Assembly (NCBI GenBank): GCA_040768665.1
Contig: JAXGMN010000060.1
Span: 1 to 64,000, forward strand
DNA from: JABWBD01 sp040768665
Lineage (GTDB): Bacteria > Planctomycetota > Planctomycetia > Pirellulales > Thermoguttaceae
DNA: 64,000 nucleotides
Direction of reading: 5' to 3'
The translations under genes were made by a program, and so were the position numbers. Of the stretch, positions 17,356 through 27,321 are shown one piece after another (position 1 is the first letter of the stretch; every line of letters begins with the position of its first letter). Under the pieces are notes generated by a model. The model did no database searches. It saw only the letters and a list, made by a program, of their open reading frames with translations, and had not been told where the DNA came from.

Positions 17356-18864
17356 CTAAGACCCGAATTGCACGGCGGGCTCCGGCAACTGACGGGGGAT
17401 CTCGGCCACGCGGTAACCGAGCCCCGGGCCGCGGACCGTGGAGAGATCGACCTGCCCCTGCCGCCGGCGGTAGAGCCCGGGATGCACCCGGGCTTCCGGC
17501 TCCGAGGCCGCCGGAAAGAACTGCGAGCCGTTGGTCTCCACGCCCATGATTGTTCCAACGTGGGCGGCTAACTGCACGTGGCCGATCTGCGCCAGCATCG
17601 GATTGGCCAGATCCTGGACCATCAGCGGCATGCCGTGCACCCGCGACCAGCACAAGCTCAACAGCGCCCCGGTTTGTGTCTTGCAGGTCTTCAGCGCTAC
17701 GCCGCTCCAGCCCAACTTCCGGCCGAACCTTACCACGCGCCAATCGTGGGCGCTTTCGTCCATGAACAGCGGCTTGCGCGCGGCCACGCTGTGCGCGTCG
17801 ATCAGGTCCGCCTCCAGATCGGACGGAAACGGCTGTTCCACATAGAGCAGCATCCCGTAGATCCGCGGCTCGGTGTCGCGGAGCCGATCGAGGATCTCGT
17901 TCACGTAGGCCGGCTCCGTGACCGTGCCGTTGAAGTCGGACGACAGCCAGAGCGCCCCCAGGCGATCGCCCACCGAGCCGACGCGTACCAGGCGATCGTA
18001 GTCCCACGCCGCGTCGTTGCCGCGGAGCTTCACTTTCAGGCAAGTCAGGCCGTCGCGCTGGATCCAGTCGGTCAGGGCGACCGGATGGCCGTCGTCGGGG
18101 CCGGCGCCGGTGACGTCGTCCGGATGAATCGGGTCCAGACCGCCCACCAGGTGCCAGGCCGGTATGCGGTCCGGGCGCGGTGAGGCCAGAAATTCCTGCG
18201 GAAACCGGCCGGCAAAACTCACCCGCGCGTCTTCCGCCGGCTCGAGGTAGTGGCCGAGATCGCGGTTCATGAACTCGGCGTTGTAGGTGGCGTAGGTCGG
18301 CCGCCCGAGGAGCATGCCGTAAGCGTCGTGCACCGCCAGGTCGAAGGCCGACGCGCACACCAACGACGCCAGCCGCGGCATCGGTTCGGCCAGGCCCTCC
18401 GTACGGTTGTGCTCCTCGACGAGGCCCGGCAGAACGTTTTCTAGAAAGTCGTGGCCGAGCTCCATCGGGTGGCCGATCGAGCGGAACTCTGCCCATGCGG
18501 CGGCCAGCTTTTCGCAAAAGCGGCGCATCGACTGATGGCGCGCCTCGTAGGTGAGCCGGCTCGGCCAGGCCCATTCGACCGACAGCGGCGTCTCGCCCCA
18601 GCCTTCCGCCACCCGACCCGATCGATCGGCGACCGTCACCTTAACCCGTGCGCAGGTGACGTGCGTAAGCACCTGGTGCCCGAACTTGATCGGCATCCGC
18701 GACTGAATCGGTAAGTAATAGAGGGCGCAGGAGCGAACCTGTACGTCGGTCGACTTCGGGCTCGCTGCCAGGGCCGGCACCAGCGGCGCGGCCGCCGCCG
18801 ACGTCAACATCGCCTTCAAGAACCGCCGCCGCGAGCGTTTTCGGGAAACATCTGCTGGGTCCAT
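17356..18864 (-). CDS. Enolase-superfamily (mandelate racemase/muconate lactonizing-like) protein, Tat-exported
   Basis: A 502-aa protein from ATG 18864 with an AAGGAG box. The N-terminus RSRRRFLKAMLTSAAAAPLV is a twin-arginine signal, so a folded enzyme is exported. The body carries the superfamily signature: KxK in LTCLKVKLRG (about 276/278), metal ligands in LSSDFNG (D about 308), YVEQPF (E about 340) and MDESAHD (D about 367), and a Lys in VALKTCKTQ (about 391). Members act by abstracting a proton next to a carboxylate, so the substrate is probably a sugar acid or related compound. It lies 51 bases downstream of the isomerase gene in the same transcriptional direction. Its last 132 bases recur at 14400-14531. 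Confidence 0.85.
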   Translation of the reverse strand: MDPADVSRKRSRRRFLKAMLTSAAAAPLVPALAASPKSTDVQVRSCALYYLPIQSRMPIKFGHQVLTHVTCARVKVTVADRSGRVAEGWGETPLSVEWAWPSRLTYEARHQSMRRFCEKLAAAWAEFRSIGHPMELGHDFLENVLPGLVEEHNRTEGLAEPMPRLASLVCASAFDLAVHDAYGMLLGRPTYATYNAEFMNRDLGHYLEPAEDARVSFAGRFPQEFLASPRPDRIPAWHLVGGLDPIHPDDVTGAGPDDGHPVALTDWIQRDGLTCLKVKLRGNDAAWDYDRLVRVGSVGDRLGALWLSSDFNGTVTEPAYVNEILDRLRDTEPRIYGMLLYVEQPFPSDLEADLIDAHSVAARKPLFMDESAHDWRVVRFGRKLGWSGVALKTCKTQTGALLSLCWSRVHGMPLMVQDLANPMLAQIGHVQLAAHVGTIMGVETNGSQFFPAASEPEARVHPGLYRRRQGQVDLSTVRGPGLGYRVAEIPRQLPEPAVQFGS

Positions 18865-18915
18865 GCTTTACTCCTTCGAATGAGCGTGATCGCACGCACG
18901 TTTTCTAAGCCTATC

Positions 18916-19800
18916 TCACCCGATAAGCCGGCGGATCTTCTCCCGGCTCGCCCGGGCGACCCGGTCGAGGTTTTCTTCGCCACCTCCGCCGCGCAGGGGC
19001 GAGCACATTTCGTAGGCCACATAGCCGTCGAAGCCGCCTTCTCGCAGGCCGGCAAAGAACCCGTCGAGGTCCAAGAACCCTTCGCCCAGCGGAACGGCCC
19101 GCACCGCGTCCGTCAGCCGCTCATAGTTGACCAGTCCCGGGGCGTACGCGTAGCGCGGCAATCGCACGTAGTCGGCCAGCGTCGTCTGAACCATGCGCGG
19201 CGCGACTCGCCGGGCGCACTCGCGCAGATCGTCGCCGTGCAGGGCCGGGGACCAGGGATCGAACATCGCCCGGCAGTTGGGATGGTCAACCTCGTCGAGC
19301 AACTCCAGGTAGCTATCGACGCCCACGCCCACGTCGTGGTGGTTCTGCACGCCGAGAATAACCCCGGAGTCGGCCGCCGCGGCCGCGCACTCGCGCAACC
19401 CCCGCACGCATACGTCCCAATCCCGCTGGAACGAATCCCTATCGGTCACGTAGCCGGTGAAGACCCGCACGATCTTGGCGTCCAGCCGGCGAGCCAGCCG
19501 GGCGAGTTGGCGCACGTAGGCCACTTGCACCTCGACGGCCGGCAGCTCCGTCCCCTGGGCCAAGGTGAAATTGGTGTACGCGGCCACGGTGGCGATCTGA
19601 ACACCGGCCGCCGCGGCCTTCTCGCGCAGTTCATCGGCGCCGCGCTCATCCACGTCGAGCACCGACAAGTGGGGCCGTTTGCCCATCAACTCCACGGCCG
19701 GGTAGCCCAGCGCGGCAGCCTTGGCCAGGAAGCCGTTCAAATCGAGCCGGCACTGGCCCCACAGCCCGGCGTAGCTGACCGAAAAGAGGGTAGGAATCAT
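18916..19800 (-). CDS. Sugar phosphate isomerase/epimerase (AP-endonuclease-2-like TIM barrel)
   Basis: A 294-aa protein; ATG 19800 is chosen because GCGAGGT lies just upstream and homologues start at this point (MIPTLFSVSYAGLWGQ). An upstream in-frame start at 19878 would read through a palindromic element and is rejected. Family features are GYPAVELMGKR, GVQNHHDVG (metal-site His), MFDPWSPALHGDD (Asp/His) and the final strand YVAYEMCSP (Glu), the usual metal-binding arrangement of xylose-isomerase-like TIM barrels. No signal peptide, so cytoplasmic. It sits between an oxidoreductase and an enolase-superfamily gene, a common grouping in planctomycete carbohydrate degradation. Substrate unknown. 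Confidence 0.85.
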   Translation of the reverse strand: MIPTLFSVSYAGLWGQCRLDLNGFLAKAAALGYPAVELMGKRPHLSVLDVDERGADELREKAAAAGVQIATVAAYTNFTLAQGTELPAVEVQVAYVRQLARLARRLDAKIVRVFTGYVTDRDSFQRDWDVCVRGLRECAAAAADSGVILGVQNHHDVGVGVDSYLELLDEVDHPNCRAMFDPWSPALHGDDLRECARRVAPRMVQTTLADYVRLPRYAYAPGLVNYERLTDAVRAVPLGEGFLDLDGFFAGLREGGFDGYVAYEMCSPLRGGGGEENLDRVARASREKIRRLIG

Positions 19801-19821
19801 GTCTGGTACCTCGCAGTGTCG

Positions 19822-19909
19822 ATCCGGAAACGGGGACTGGCTCCCGGATGTTGTATATTCGAGACGGAAACCGTACAAGATGTAGGATGCCTGTCCCCGT
19901 TTTCCGGAT
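19822..19909. repeat. 88-bp palindromic element (GGGGACTGGCTCC family)
   Basis: Arms ATCCGGAAACGGGGAC (19822-19837) and GTCCCCGTTTTCCGGAT (19893-19909) are near-perfect complements. Next to the arms lie CTGGCTCC and ATGCCT, the core words of a dispersed repeat family also present at 21391, 27754, 34069, 41106, 46921 and 49748. It fills the gap between the oxidoreductase and isomerase genes. Confidence 0.7.
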
Positions 19910-19935
19910 AGCCTCGCCGTGTCGATTGCCTTCCG

Positions 19936-21297
19936 TCACATATGCCATGGCGCACGCATCGGCCGGCTGAGCATCGCGTTGGCCTCGTCGTCGCCTAGGA
20001 TCTGCTCGCGGTCCGGGTCCCAGCGGATCTTGCGCTTCAAGAGCATCGCGATGTTGCCCAGGTGGCAGACGCTCGCCGTGCGGTGGCCGATCTCCGCCGG
20101 GCTGATCGGGTCGCGCCGTGTTTTGACCGCCTCGATGAAATTCCGCACCTGATCGCGCACGTATTCCCCATAGACGTCCGTCTCGCGCGCCGGGTTGCTC
20201 CGCGGCAGGTGAATCTCGTTGGGTCCGATCACCGTGGTCGCCAACGACTCGGGCTGCGTCTTCAGACCGCCAAAGCCGAACTGCACCCAGCCCTCGGTCC
20301 CTTCGAACCGCGCGCCCATCTTCGGGTCGCGAGTCTCGCAGACCAGTTCCACGCCGTTGGCGTAGCGGGCACGGAAGTGCACCTTGGTGGCCGTCGTGTA
20401 AAGGCTGCCCTTGGGAGGCCACTCCGACCCCAGATCCTCGAACTCGACCGGCCCGGTCGCGTCCATGCCCAGGCCCCACTGGGCAATATCGTTGCTATGG
20501 GCGCCGAAGTTTGTGGTCTGGCCGCCCGAGTAGTCGAGGTTGAAGCGGAACCGATAGAAGCACCGGCCCTTGTGATAGGGCGCCCGGGGCGCCGGCCCGA
20601 GCCACATGTCATAGTCGAATTCCTCGGGCACGGGATCCGGCTTCCAGCCCGGGCCGGGATCCTCCGCGTTCTGCGGGGCGATGAACGTCAAAACACGCTT
20701 TACCTCGCCGATCCGGCCGTTGCGCACCAGTTCGCAGGCGAAGCGGTTGGCCGGGCTGGAGCGGAACTGGCTTCCGGTCTGGAGGATCCGTTTATGCTTG
20801 CGCACCGCCTCGATCATCCGCCGCCCCTGGCCGATGGTCAACGACATCGGCTTCTCGCAGTAAATGTCCTTGCCGGCCTCTGCCGCCATCACCGTCATGA
20901 TGCCGTGCCAGTGGTCGGGCACGACCAGGGCCACCGCGTCGACGTCGCGCCGCGCCAGGACATCGCGGAAATCGTCGTACGCGTCGCAGCCCCGGTATTG
21001 GCCCGCCCCGGCCTTGGCCGCATAGTGTTCGTTCACCTCTTTCTGCCCCGGCTCGCGCCCGCGAAACTGCTTGGGCAGATAGCCGTCGCTTCCGCGATTC
21101 ACGTCGCACACCGCCACGATCTGCACGTCGTCCAGGGCGAGGAAGGCGGGCAGGTCGACCGTGCTTTGATTGCCCAGCCCCATGAAGCCCACGTTGATCC
21201 GGTTGCTGGGCGCAGCCGCCCCGAAGACCGATCGCGGCACCACGGCTGGCAGGCTGCAGGCTGCCACTGCCAGTTTCAACAGTTCTCTGCGTTTCAT
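19936..21297 (-). CDS. Gfo/Idh/MocA family oxidoreductase, Tat-exported
   Basis: A 453-aa protein from ATG 21297, with AAGGAG 8 bases upstream. Twin-arginine leader MKRRELLKLAVAACSLPAVV. The Rossmann fold starts INVGFMGLGNQSTVDLP (GxGxxx nucleotide site), with DVQIVAVCDVNRGS at the second strand, VPDHWHGIMTVMAAEAGKDI, and the family hallmark YCEKPMSLT. The C-terminal alpha/beta domain contains YSGGQTTNFGAHSNDIAQWG, typical of planctomycete members. The group oxidises or reduces sugars and inositols with NAD(P). It is first in the four-gene minus-strand run, so it probably acts with the isomerase and enolase-like proteins in sugar-acid metabolism. Confidence 0.9.
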   Translation of the reverse strand: MKRRELLKLAVAACSLPAVVPRSVFGAAAPSNRINVGFMGLGNQSTVDLPAFLALDDVQIVAVCDVNRGSDGYLPKQFRGREPGQKEVNEHYAAKAGAGQYRGCDAYDDFRDVLARRDVDAVALVVPDHWHGIMTVMAAEAGKDIYCEKPMSLTIGQGRRMIEAVRKHKRILQTGSQFRSSPANRFACELVRNGRIGEVKRVLTFIAPQNAEDPGPGWKPDPVPEEFDYDMWLGPAPRAPYHKGRCFYRFRFNLDYSGGQTTNFGAHSNDIAQWGLGMDATGPVEFEDLGSEWPPKGSLYTTATKVHFRARYANGVELVCETRDPKMGARFEGTEGWVQFGFGGLKTQPESLATTVIGPNEIHLPRSNPARETDVYGEYVRDQVRNFIEAVKTRRDPISPAEIGHRTASVCHLGNIAMLLKRKIRWDPDREQILGDDEANAMLSRPMRAPWHM

Positions 21298-21817
21298 ATG
21301 CGTCGCTCCTTGGTGAAGAGGGCAGAACGATTCTCTTTCGGGCGGCCGAAATAGCTCGGCCGCCTTTCGTTCGACGAGCCCCCGACCGACGTAACCGTTC
21401 ACAGGGCGGAAGAGAGGGGGACAGGTCCATGTTTTCGGCCAACGTCTTTGACACCAAAAAGCATGGATTAGCCGAAAAATGGACCAGTCCCCAGCCGCCC
21501 TGTGAACGGTTACCCGACCGACCTTCAACTTAACCGCCCTGCCGCGTACCGCAACCCGCAATCGCTGTATTTTGTCCTCAAGTCTCACACGCGGCCGCTT
21601 CCCCTTCACCGCCGGCCGCGTGAGGCTCGACGCATGGCCGCCGACCGAATCCCCCACTTGGCCGCCTGGACCAAAACCAGACGAAGTTAGGGCCATGGAC
21701 GGATCCATAGCGCTTTACATCAGGCAGAAGGACGTGGCACAATGGGGCCAGTTTATCAGAAGCCCCTGGGAGGGGGCAGCCGAGGGCGACGGCTTGTGAA
21801 ACTGGGAGGTCGCTGCG
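21298..21817. other. Intergenic, divergent region with palindromic element
   Basis: A 520-base gap between the divergent oxidoreductase and TIR-fusion genes. It holds the 123-bp palindromic element at 21391-21513. The rest (21514-21817) shows no supportable gene; an upstream extension of the oxidoreductase frame crosses the element and is not coding. Confidence 0.55.
21391..21513. repeat. 123-bp palindromic MITE/REP-like element
   Basis: Perfect 19-bp terminal inverted repeats: GTAACCGTTCACAGGGCGG (21391-21409) and its complement (21495-21513). Inside lies a second nested pair, GGGGGACAGGTCCATGTTTT against AAAAATGGACCAGTCCCC. Copies with the same ends and core occur at 46921-47045 and, as a half, at 49748-49827. 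It has no coding capacity, so it is best explained as a non-autonomous repeat. Confidence 0.75.
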
Positions 21818-23620
21818 ATGGACCAGATTTTTGTTTCGTTCTCGACGGAAAACAGGGAATCGGTCGAACCCATAGTGCGTGAGCTTCAGCACGGGTTCTG
21901 CGGAAACGTGTTCTATTATTTGGAGCAAGATTGCAGCAGCGCTCCGCTGATTCCCGACACACTCATTCGAGAGATCGAGAACAGTCAGGCGTTCATCTGT
22001 TTTCTCTCGGAGGCCGCAGGGAAATCACGTTGGGTGCAGGGCGAAGTGGACGTTGCCCTGGAAAAGTTGGACAAGGAACGCGTTCGATTTGTACGCCTTC
22101 GCGAAGGCTCTAATAAGATCCCTGCAGCCTTTCAATTTCGCTGCCACACCGGCACACGGGTCATTTTCGAGAACGACTTCAGGGGCCCTCGCGAAGTGGC
22201 CGCCGAGATCCGCCATAGCCTGGACTGGGTTCGCTGGCGCCCGGACGTGGACGTCCAGTTGCTGTTGGAGGAGTACCTCAGGCATCGCGAAACCTATCTC
22301 TGGAGGGCTGACCCAGGCGCGCCGGCAGGGGCGCTGGCGATCAGGGAACCCGAACGGCACGACCAGACTCCGGCATGCCTCTATAGTGAGTTGACCGGGT
22401 TCTTCATTTCAGAATCCATCCGCCTTTATGACTTGACGGGCGATGAGATGTTCTTGCACGAGGCCTCCGGTGCAGCACGATGGCTGGTCGGCAGCGCGAT
22501 GGACAAGGAGGGCGGCGGCATCCTGACGCGTCACTATTTCGCGCGAGACGCGGGGGCGAAACTCGAAACGACCTCTTTTTCGGGCAGGCAGGTTTATGCC
22601 TTCGACACGGCGATTTGTCTGATCGCCTTGACCGACTTGACCAAACGCTGGGGCCACTTGGATTCGCCCGACCGTGCAACAGGAGAGCGCCGCTACAACT
22701 TCAAGACGGAAGCTCGCCAACTCGGCGACTTTATTTGCGACACTCTGATGCGAGAAAGGAGCGACGATGATAAGGCCCCGCTCGCCGCGGTCTATTCGTT
22801 GTGCGAACAGCGTCCGTTGCCCGATGAAAACCGATGGTCTCGCCGGTTTGGGCCGCATCATGCACGGGTGGCGGAAGCTTTGGCGGAATTGCACCACTTG
22901 ACCCGCAACCGGAAGTATCGGGACTGCGCGTTGAGGATCTGCGACGCCATCCTGCGGTTCCAGGATCCGGAGGGAGACCTGGAGACCTCGCCGGGAATGA
23001 CCGAGTTGCATCCATTCGCCTACGGGGCGGAAGGCTTGATGCGGGTCGGGGAATTGCTCAACCAGCCCCACTATGTGGACGCCGCGAGACTGATGGTCGA
23101 ATGGAGCCTGGATCTGCAGAGCGATGACGGTTCGATTGCACAGTGCTTTCGAGACGGCATGCCGGTCGGGCCGGCCGGTCAGAATTACCGGACGGACGCC
23201 CTGGGGCAAGTGCTTCTTGTCGCCGCGAAACTCGGGCTCGCCGAAGAAGATCGCGAATATCGGCCGAAAGTCGACCGACTTGTTCACTTCCTCATGCGGC
23301 TCGAGAACGGGTCGGGGGTATTTCCCTTCGGTTTCCTGGATTCCGGCAACAACGATTTCCCACGCTGCAAAACGCGGAGTTACTGGCCCGGCATGTACGC
23401 GATCGATGCCTTGATAACGTATCAGGTCAGCCGGTTGGCGCACGACGCCAGGGTCATCGTGCTGGCGGGCGGGCGAGGCACGCGGCTCTGGCCGTTGTCC
23501 TGCACGCGAGTTCCCAAGCCGCTGTCATCGGCCATGCTGGGAAACCGGAGTCTCCTCGAAGAAACACTGCAACGCTACACGCGTTCCCGGCTGATCCCTG
23601 CGGAAAACGTCTACGTGCTG

Positions 23621-23629
23621 TGTTCCGGC
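23621..23629. repeat. Target-site duplication, left copy
   Basis: TGTTCCGGC immediately left of the element, repeated exactly at 25310-25318 on the right. Nine bases, perfect. Confidence 0.92.
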
Positions 23630-25309
23630 GGGCGTAACCGGTGTTCCGGCGGCTGCTTCCGTTAAGTTGGGTAAGGTGCCGGAATTGAGCTAAACGAGAA
23701 ACGGCCTCTGTGTCATGCTGGGGCAGTGTCATGTAAATCACCCTGGCATGGAGGCCGCACAATGAGCATGGTCAATCGGCAGGACGGGATCAAGGGCAAA
23801 TCGTTGGTTGAGTTGGCGAGGGAGTTGGAGGCATCGGTTCGAGAAGCGGCCCGGAATGGGAAATCGCTGTATGAGGTGGAAAAAACCACCTTCGAGCGTG
23901 TCCTGCAAATCGGCCATGCTGCGGTCGAACAATTCCTCATACTGCAAGGCGATGGAGATCTCGGCCCCAACGTGAGCACTGCGGAGGGCCGGCGACTCAA
24001 GCGGAGCGACGAACTGGTAGAGCGGCCGTTGCGGACGGTGTTCGGCGAGCATACGATCCGAGCCTATGTGTATGCGGCGGGAACCCACGAAGCGATTGAA
24101 CTCCGTCCGGTCGACGCGCGGCTGAGTTTGCCGCGGGGCAAGTGCTCGTATTTTTTCGAGGAATTCTCGCAGTACTTCTGCGTGGATCAGGCATTTGGGC
24201 AAGCTGCGCAAGGGCTGGCGACGGTGCTGCGACAAGAGGTTTCCGTGGATACTCTGGAACGCATCAATCAACGCATGGGAGAACAGGCAGAGGCGTTCCT
24301 CGACCAGCTTCCCACGCCTCCCGCCAAGGAAGAAGGCGAGTTGCTGGTGTTTACGGCCGATGGCAAGGGGGTGCCGCTGGTCAAGGAGGATGCGCAGCGT
24401 GTGCCTGCCTTCGAGAAGAGCGAGCGACCGGGCAATCGCCGCATGGCGACGTTGGCCTGCGTCTACACGATCGACCGCTACGTGCGGACCCCGGAGCAAA
24501 TCGTGGCGGCGTTGTTTCGCGACGATACCGGACCGCGGCCGAAGAATCGCCCGCAACCGCAGTTCAAACACGTCACGGCACAGTTTACCAGGGTACGCGA
24601 GGAGCCGGACGGGGAGTTGTGGGAATACAACGGCACGATGGAAGCCTTTTGTTGGGCAAACAAACAGATCGATCTCCGCCGTCGGCCGAGCCAGAAGGTT
24701 CTGCGACTGATGGACGGCCAAGCCAGCTTGTGGAACGCTGCGGATTCGTGTCTGGAAGTGCCGCCGGAAGAGATCATCGACATCCTGGATATCCTGCACG
24801 TATCCAGTTACGTCTGGCGGGCGGCCAAGGTGTTTGATCCGCATAAGGAGCACCAGGAGGTGTTCGCCCGCGGTCGTTTGCTGCGGATTCTCCAAGGTGA
24901 GGTGCGCGGCGTTGTGGCGGGGTTGCGGCAAATGGCCACCAAGCGGGGCATCAAGGGCAAGAAGCTCGCGGAAATCGCCACGGTGTGCGGCTACTTCGAG
25001 AAACACGCCAATCGGATGCGTTATGACGAATACTTGGCGGCGGGCTACCCAATCGCCACCGGTGTCATCGAAGGAGCTTGCCGCCACTTGGTAAAGGACC
25101 GCATGGAGCGGAGCGGGATGCGATGGCGATTGGCAGGTGCCCAGCCGATGCTTCACGTCCGAGCGGTCTATCAATCTTCCTACTGGGATCACTTTCACCA
25201 AGATCGTATGGCTCGAGAACTGTGTAACATTCACCCAAATCGTGCTCTTCTATGCAACTACCAGCCTATCGCGCTCGCGAGCTAATAGGCCGGGGCGTCG
25301 GTTACGCCC
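23630..25309 (+). mobile_element. Complete ISKra4-like insertion sequence, 1680 bp
   Basis: Bounded by 11-bp perfect terminal inverted repeats GGGCGTAACCG (23630-23640) and CGGTTACGCCC (25299-25309), and flanked by an exact 9-bp direct duplication TGTTCCGGC. It carries one transposase gene. It splits the TIR-fusion gene between codons 604 and 605. The ends, the intact transposase and the perfect duplication all indicate a young, possibly active copy. Family assignment rests on the transposase sequence. Confidence 0.9.
23762..25285 (+). CDS. ISKra4-family transposase
   Basis: A 507-aa protein from ATG 23762, with GGAGG about 8 bases upstream. It matches the ISKra4-type DDE transposase pattern: a helical N-terminus (LVELARELEASVREAARNGK), RPLRTVFGEHTIRAYVY, YFFEEFSQYFCVDQAFGQAA, then catalytic Asp in VFTADGKGVPL, Asp in IIDILDILHVSSYVW, and Glu in GVIEGACRHLVKDRMERSGM followed by RW. 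It is full length with no frame break, so probably functional. It sits alone within inverted repeats that end 24 bases after its stop. It would catalyse cut-and-paste or copy-type transposition of its own element. Confidence 0.88.
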   Translation: MSMVNRQDGIKGKSLVELARELEASVREAARNGKSLYEVEKTTFERVLQIGHAAVEQFLILQGDGDLGPNVSTAEGRRLKRSDELVERPLRTVFGEHTIRAYVYAAGTHEAIELRPVDARLSLPRGKCSYFFEEFSQYFCVDQAFGQAAQGLATVLRQEVSVDTLERINQRMGEQAEAFLDQLPTPPAKEEGELLVFTADGKGVPLVKEDAQRVPAFEKSERPGNRRMATLACVYTIDRYVRTPEQIVAALFRDDTGPRPKNRPQPQFKHVTAQFTRVREEPDGELWEYNGTMEAFCWANKQIDLRRRPSQKVLRLMDGQASLWNAADSCLEVPPEEIIDILDILHVSSYVWRAAKVFDPHKEHQEVFARGRLLRILQGEVRGVVAGLRQMATKRGIKGKKLAEIATVCGYFEKHANRMRYDEYLAAGYPIATGVIEGACRHLVKDRMERSGMRWRLAGAQPMLHVRAVYQSSYWDHFHQDRMARELCNIHPNRALLCNYQPIALAS

Positions 25310-25318
25310 TGTTCCGGC
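25310..25318. repeat. Target-site duplication, right copy
   Basis: TGTTCCGGC immediately right of the element, identical to 23621-23629. Joining the left flank directly to 25319 restores the reading frame. Confidence 0.92.
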
Positions 25319-27321
25319 GAGGTGCGCCGCAACGCCCTGAAGCTCTGCATGCGTGAGGGTGTGCCTTCCGACCATGTCCTGTCGGATGTCGATCAGGCCG
25401 GCGAAGGTGCTCTCCCGGCGCTCCGAGTCGGCATCCAGCGGATGTCCGAGCCCGAGGACGGGCCCAAGGACACTCGCTTCGGCGCTCGCATCGTCCTGGT
25501 TTCGCTTGCGGACGACGTATTCGACCCGTGGGACGCCCCCTGCGAAGTGATCCGACGCGCGTTGCTTGCCGTGGGGCGCGAAGGGGGCTCAGAGGGCAAG
25601 ACGATTGTTCTCTTGGGGGCGCCCGTCTCGGGCCACGATCCTCGATTTGGCCATGTATCGTACGAGAGAGAGCCGCAAACCCCTCTGGGCTGCTCGCGCG
25701 TGACGACGTTCCTCGCCAAGCCGGAGGCTCCGCCGTGGGGTGACGGCCACGCGAACGACGACGACGCGAACTGGGCCTGGGATTGCGGTACGCTGGTGGC
25801 CTTGGGCGCGACCTGGAAGGAAGTTCTTCAGTCCGCGTCGGGCCGCGATCTGGACCGGGACTTGCTCGCCGCGGCGACTCCCGGACGCCTCAGCTTGGCG
25901 GCCCTTCACCCGTCGATTCGTTTCGATGATTTCGGGGTGCCGGGAAAGAACTTGCTCAATTTCTTCCGGGGCAGACCGTGTGCAAGGCACGGCAACGTCG
26001 TTCTCGGGACAGGGCCGGACGGCCACGAAGACAACGTCCGCCTGTTGTGCGCCTCCGGCAACGTGATTATCACCGACCGCCGAAGAGTGGATGTTTACGG
26101 TCTTCACCATCAACTGATTATCGACAGTGCCACGACGAACTCCGCCCTTGTGATGCCTTTGGACAGGATCTCTTCTTTCCAGGCGTTCTACGACAGCCTC
26201 AGCGCGTCGCACGATCTGGAGGCCTTTTTCGAAGGAGGCAGAAACGCCCGTCGCGCAGCGGCCAACCAATATATCTTCAATTCGCCGGGGAGCCGATGTC
26301 TTGGCGGCTGTACCGGACTGATCGTCGTTCTCGACAGTCCTGAGGTCGTCTTGTACCGTTCCGAGGAGCGTCTTTCGGTACGGCGTGAATCCGCGGTATC
26401 GCCGGAAATCGACGAGGGGAGTTTGGCGGTCCTGGTCAAGAGGCAAGACGAGGACCCGAAGTTGGTCGAACATTTGGTGCACGTTTGCGCAATCGGGCGA
26501 GCTCTTGTCGGAATCTCGGCCGCTGGAATACCGGCCGAGGGTGCCTTGAACCTGCCGCTGGAATTCTGCAACTGGATTCTCTGGCCCGTGCTCTTGTTTC
26601 ACGATTTCGGCGGGTGCCTGGATCCTGCGGCCGAGGACCGGGAACAAGCGGTTCTTCGGGATCTCCATAACGTTACGAAGCTGAACCGGCGTCACTTGGA
26701 TACGCTTGTGCTCGACCAGTTGCTGGCTCTGCGAGATCGCGAAGCGGATCGGCGGAATCGCGCGACAGACAAAGCCCCCGCCTTGTTCAACGATGATGTG
26801 ACTTCGGCGGTTAAATTCCTCCAGACGCGAGGGGAAAGTTACGTGCAACAGAACAAGGCTCACTTGCTCGACGTGGCGGTAATCTTGCTGCAGTGCCACG
26901 ACAGCCCCGAGCGGTTCAAATCATTTTTGGAGGACTACCCCAATTTTGCCGCCGCGTGGAAAGAGAATGAGCCCGAGGTCCGGATGCCGACCGTCGACGA
27001 GGTGATGGACATGTACGCCGTGGTGAGGATTTCGGACAGCCTCTCCTTTGCAAATTGGCACTGGAAGAGAGAAAAGGTGTCCACGATCAGGGACGACGTA
27101 AAGCCCGACGAGCCGGAGTCGGCGGATGTGACTCTCAACTACCTGCGAGGCAAATTGAGACTGGCTGGATTTTCGGACGAGCGATTGGAGCAATGGTGTG
27201 ATCTCGTCAAACGACGGCTCAACGGCGAGCAACTCAAGGCGGTTCTTGATACGCTACGAAAGAGGGAGTAGCCAGGCCGAAGATGTTTGTCGCCTAGCCC
27301 GGTTTAATCACGAGCCCATCC

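Larger units (their letters stand above)
21818..27271 (+). pseudogene. TIR / alpha-barrel / GDP-mannose-pyrophosphorylase-like fusion gene, interrupted by an IS
   Basis: Without the IS (23630-25309) and one 9-base target copy (25310-25318), this is one frame of 1254 aa. Residues about 1-135 resemble a TIR domain: IFVSFSTENRESVEPIVREL, then IENSQAFICFLSEAAGKSRW and GEVDVAL, which holds the likely conserved Glu. About 140-540 is a helical (alpha/alpha)6-barrel-like region (AYGAEGLMRVGELL, YWPGMYAIDAL). From 546 a sugar nucleotidyltransferase begins, LAGGRGTRLWPLS then RVPKPLS. After the insertion point (G604) it continues with SLADDV, GHVSYE, TFLAKPE, the cap GNVVLGTG and SALVMPLDRISSFQAFYDSL. 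The last ~350 residues are unrecognised. The start has a GGGAGG-like box upstream. The rest of the frame is intact, so the insertion is probably recent. Intended function unknown. Confidence 0.82.

Noticed and set aside
21298..21708. Upstream extension of the oxidoreductase frame
   Set aside because: It crosses the 123-bp palindrome; the ATG at 21297 has a good ribosome-binding site and a Tat signal.
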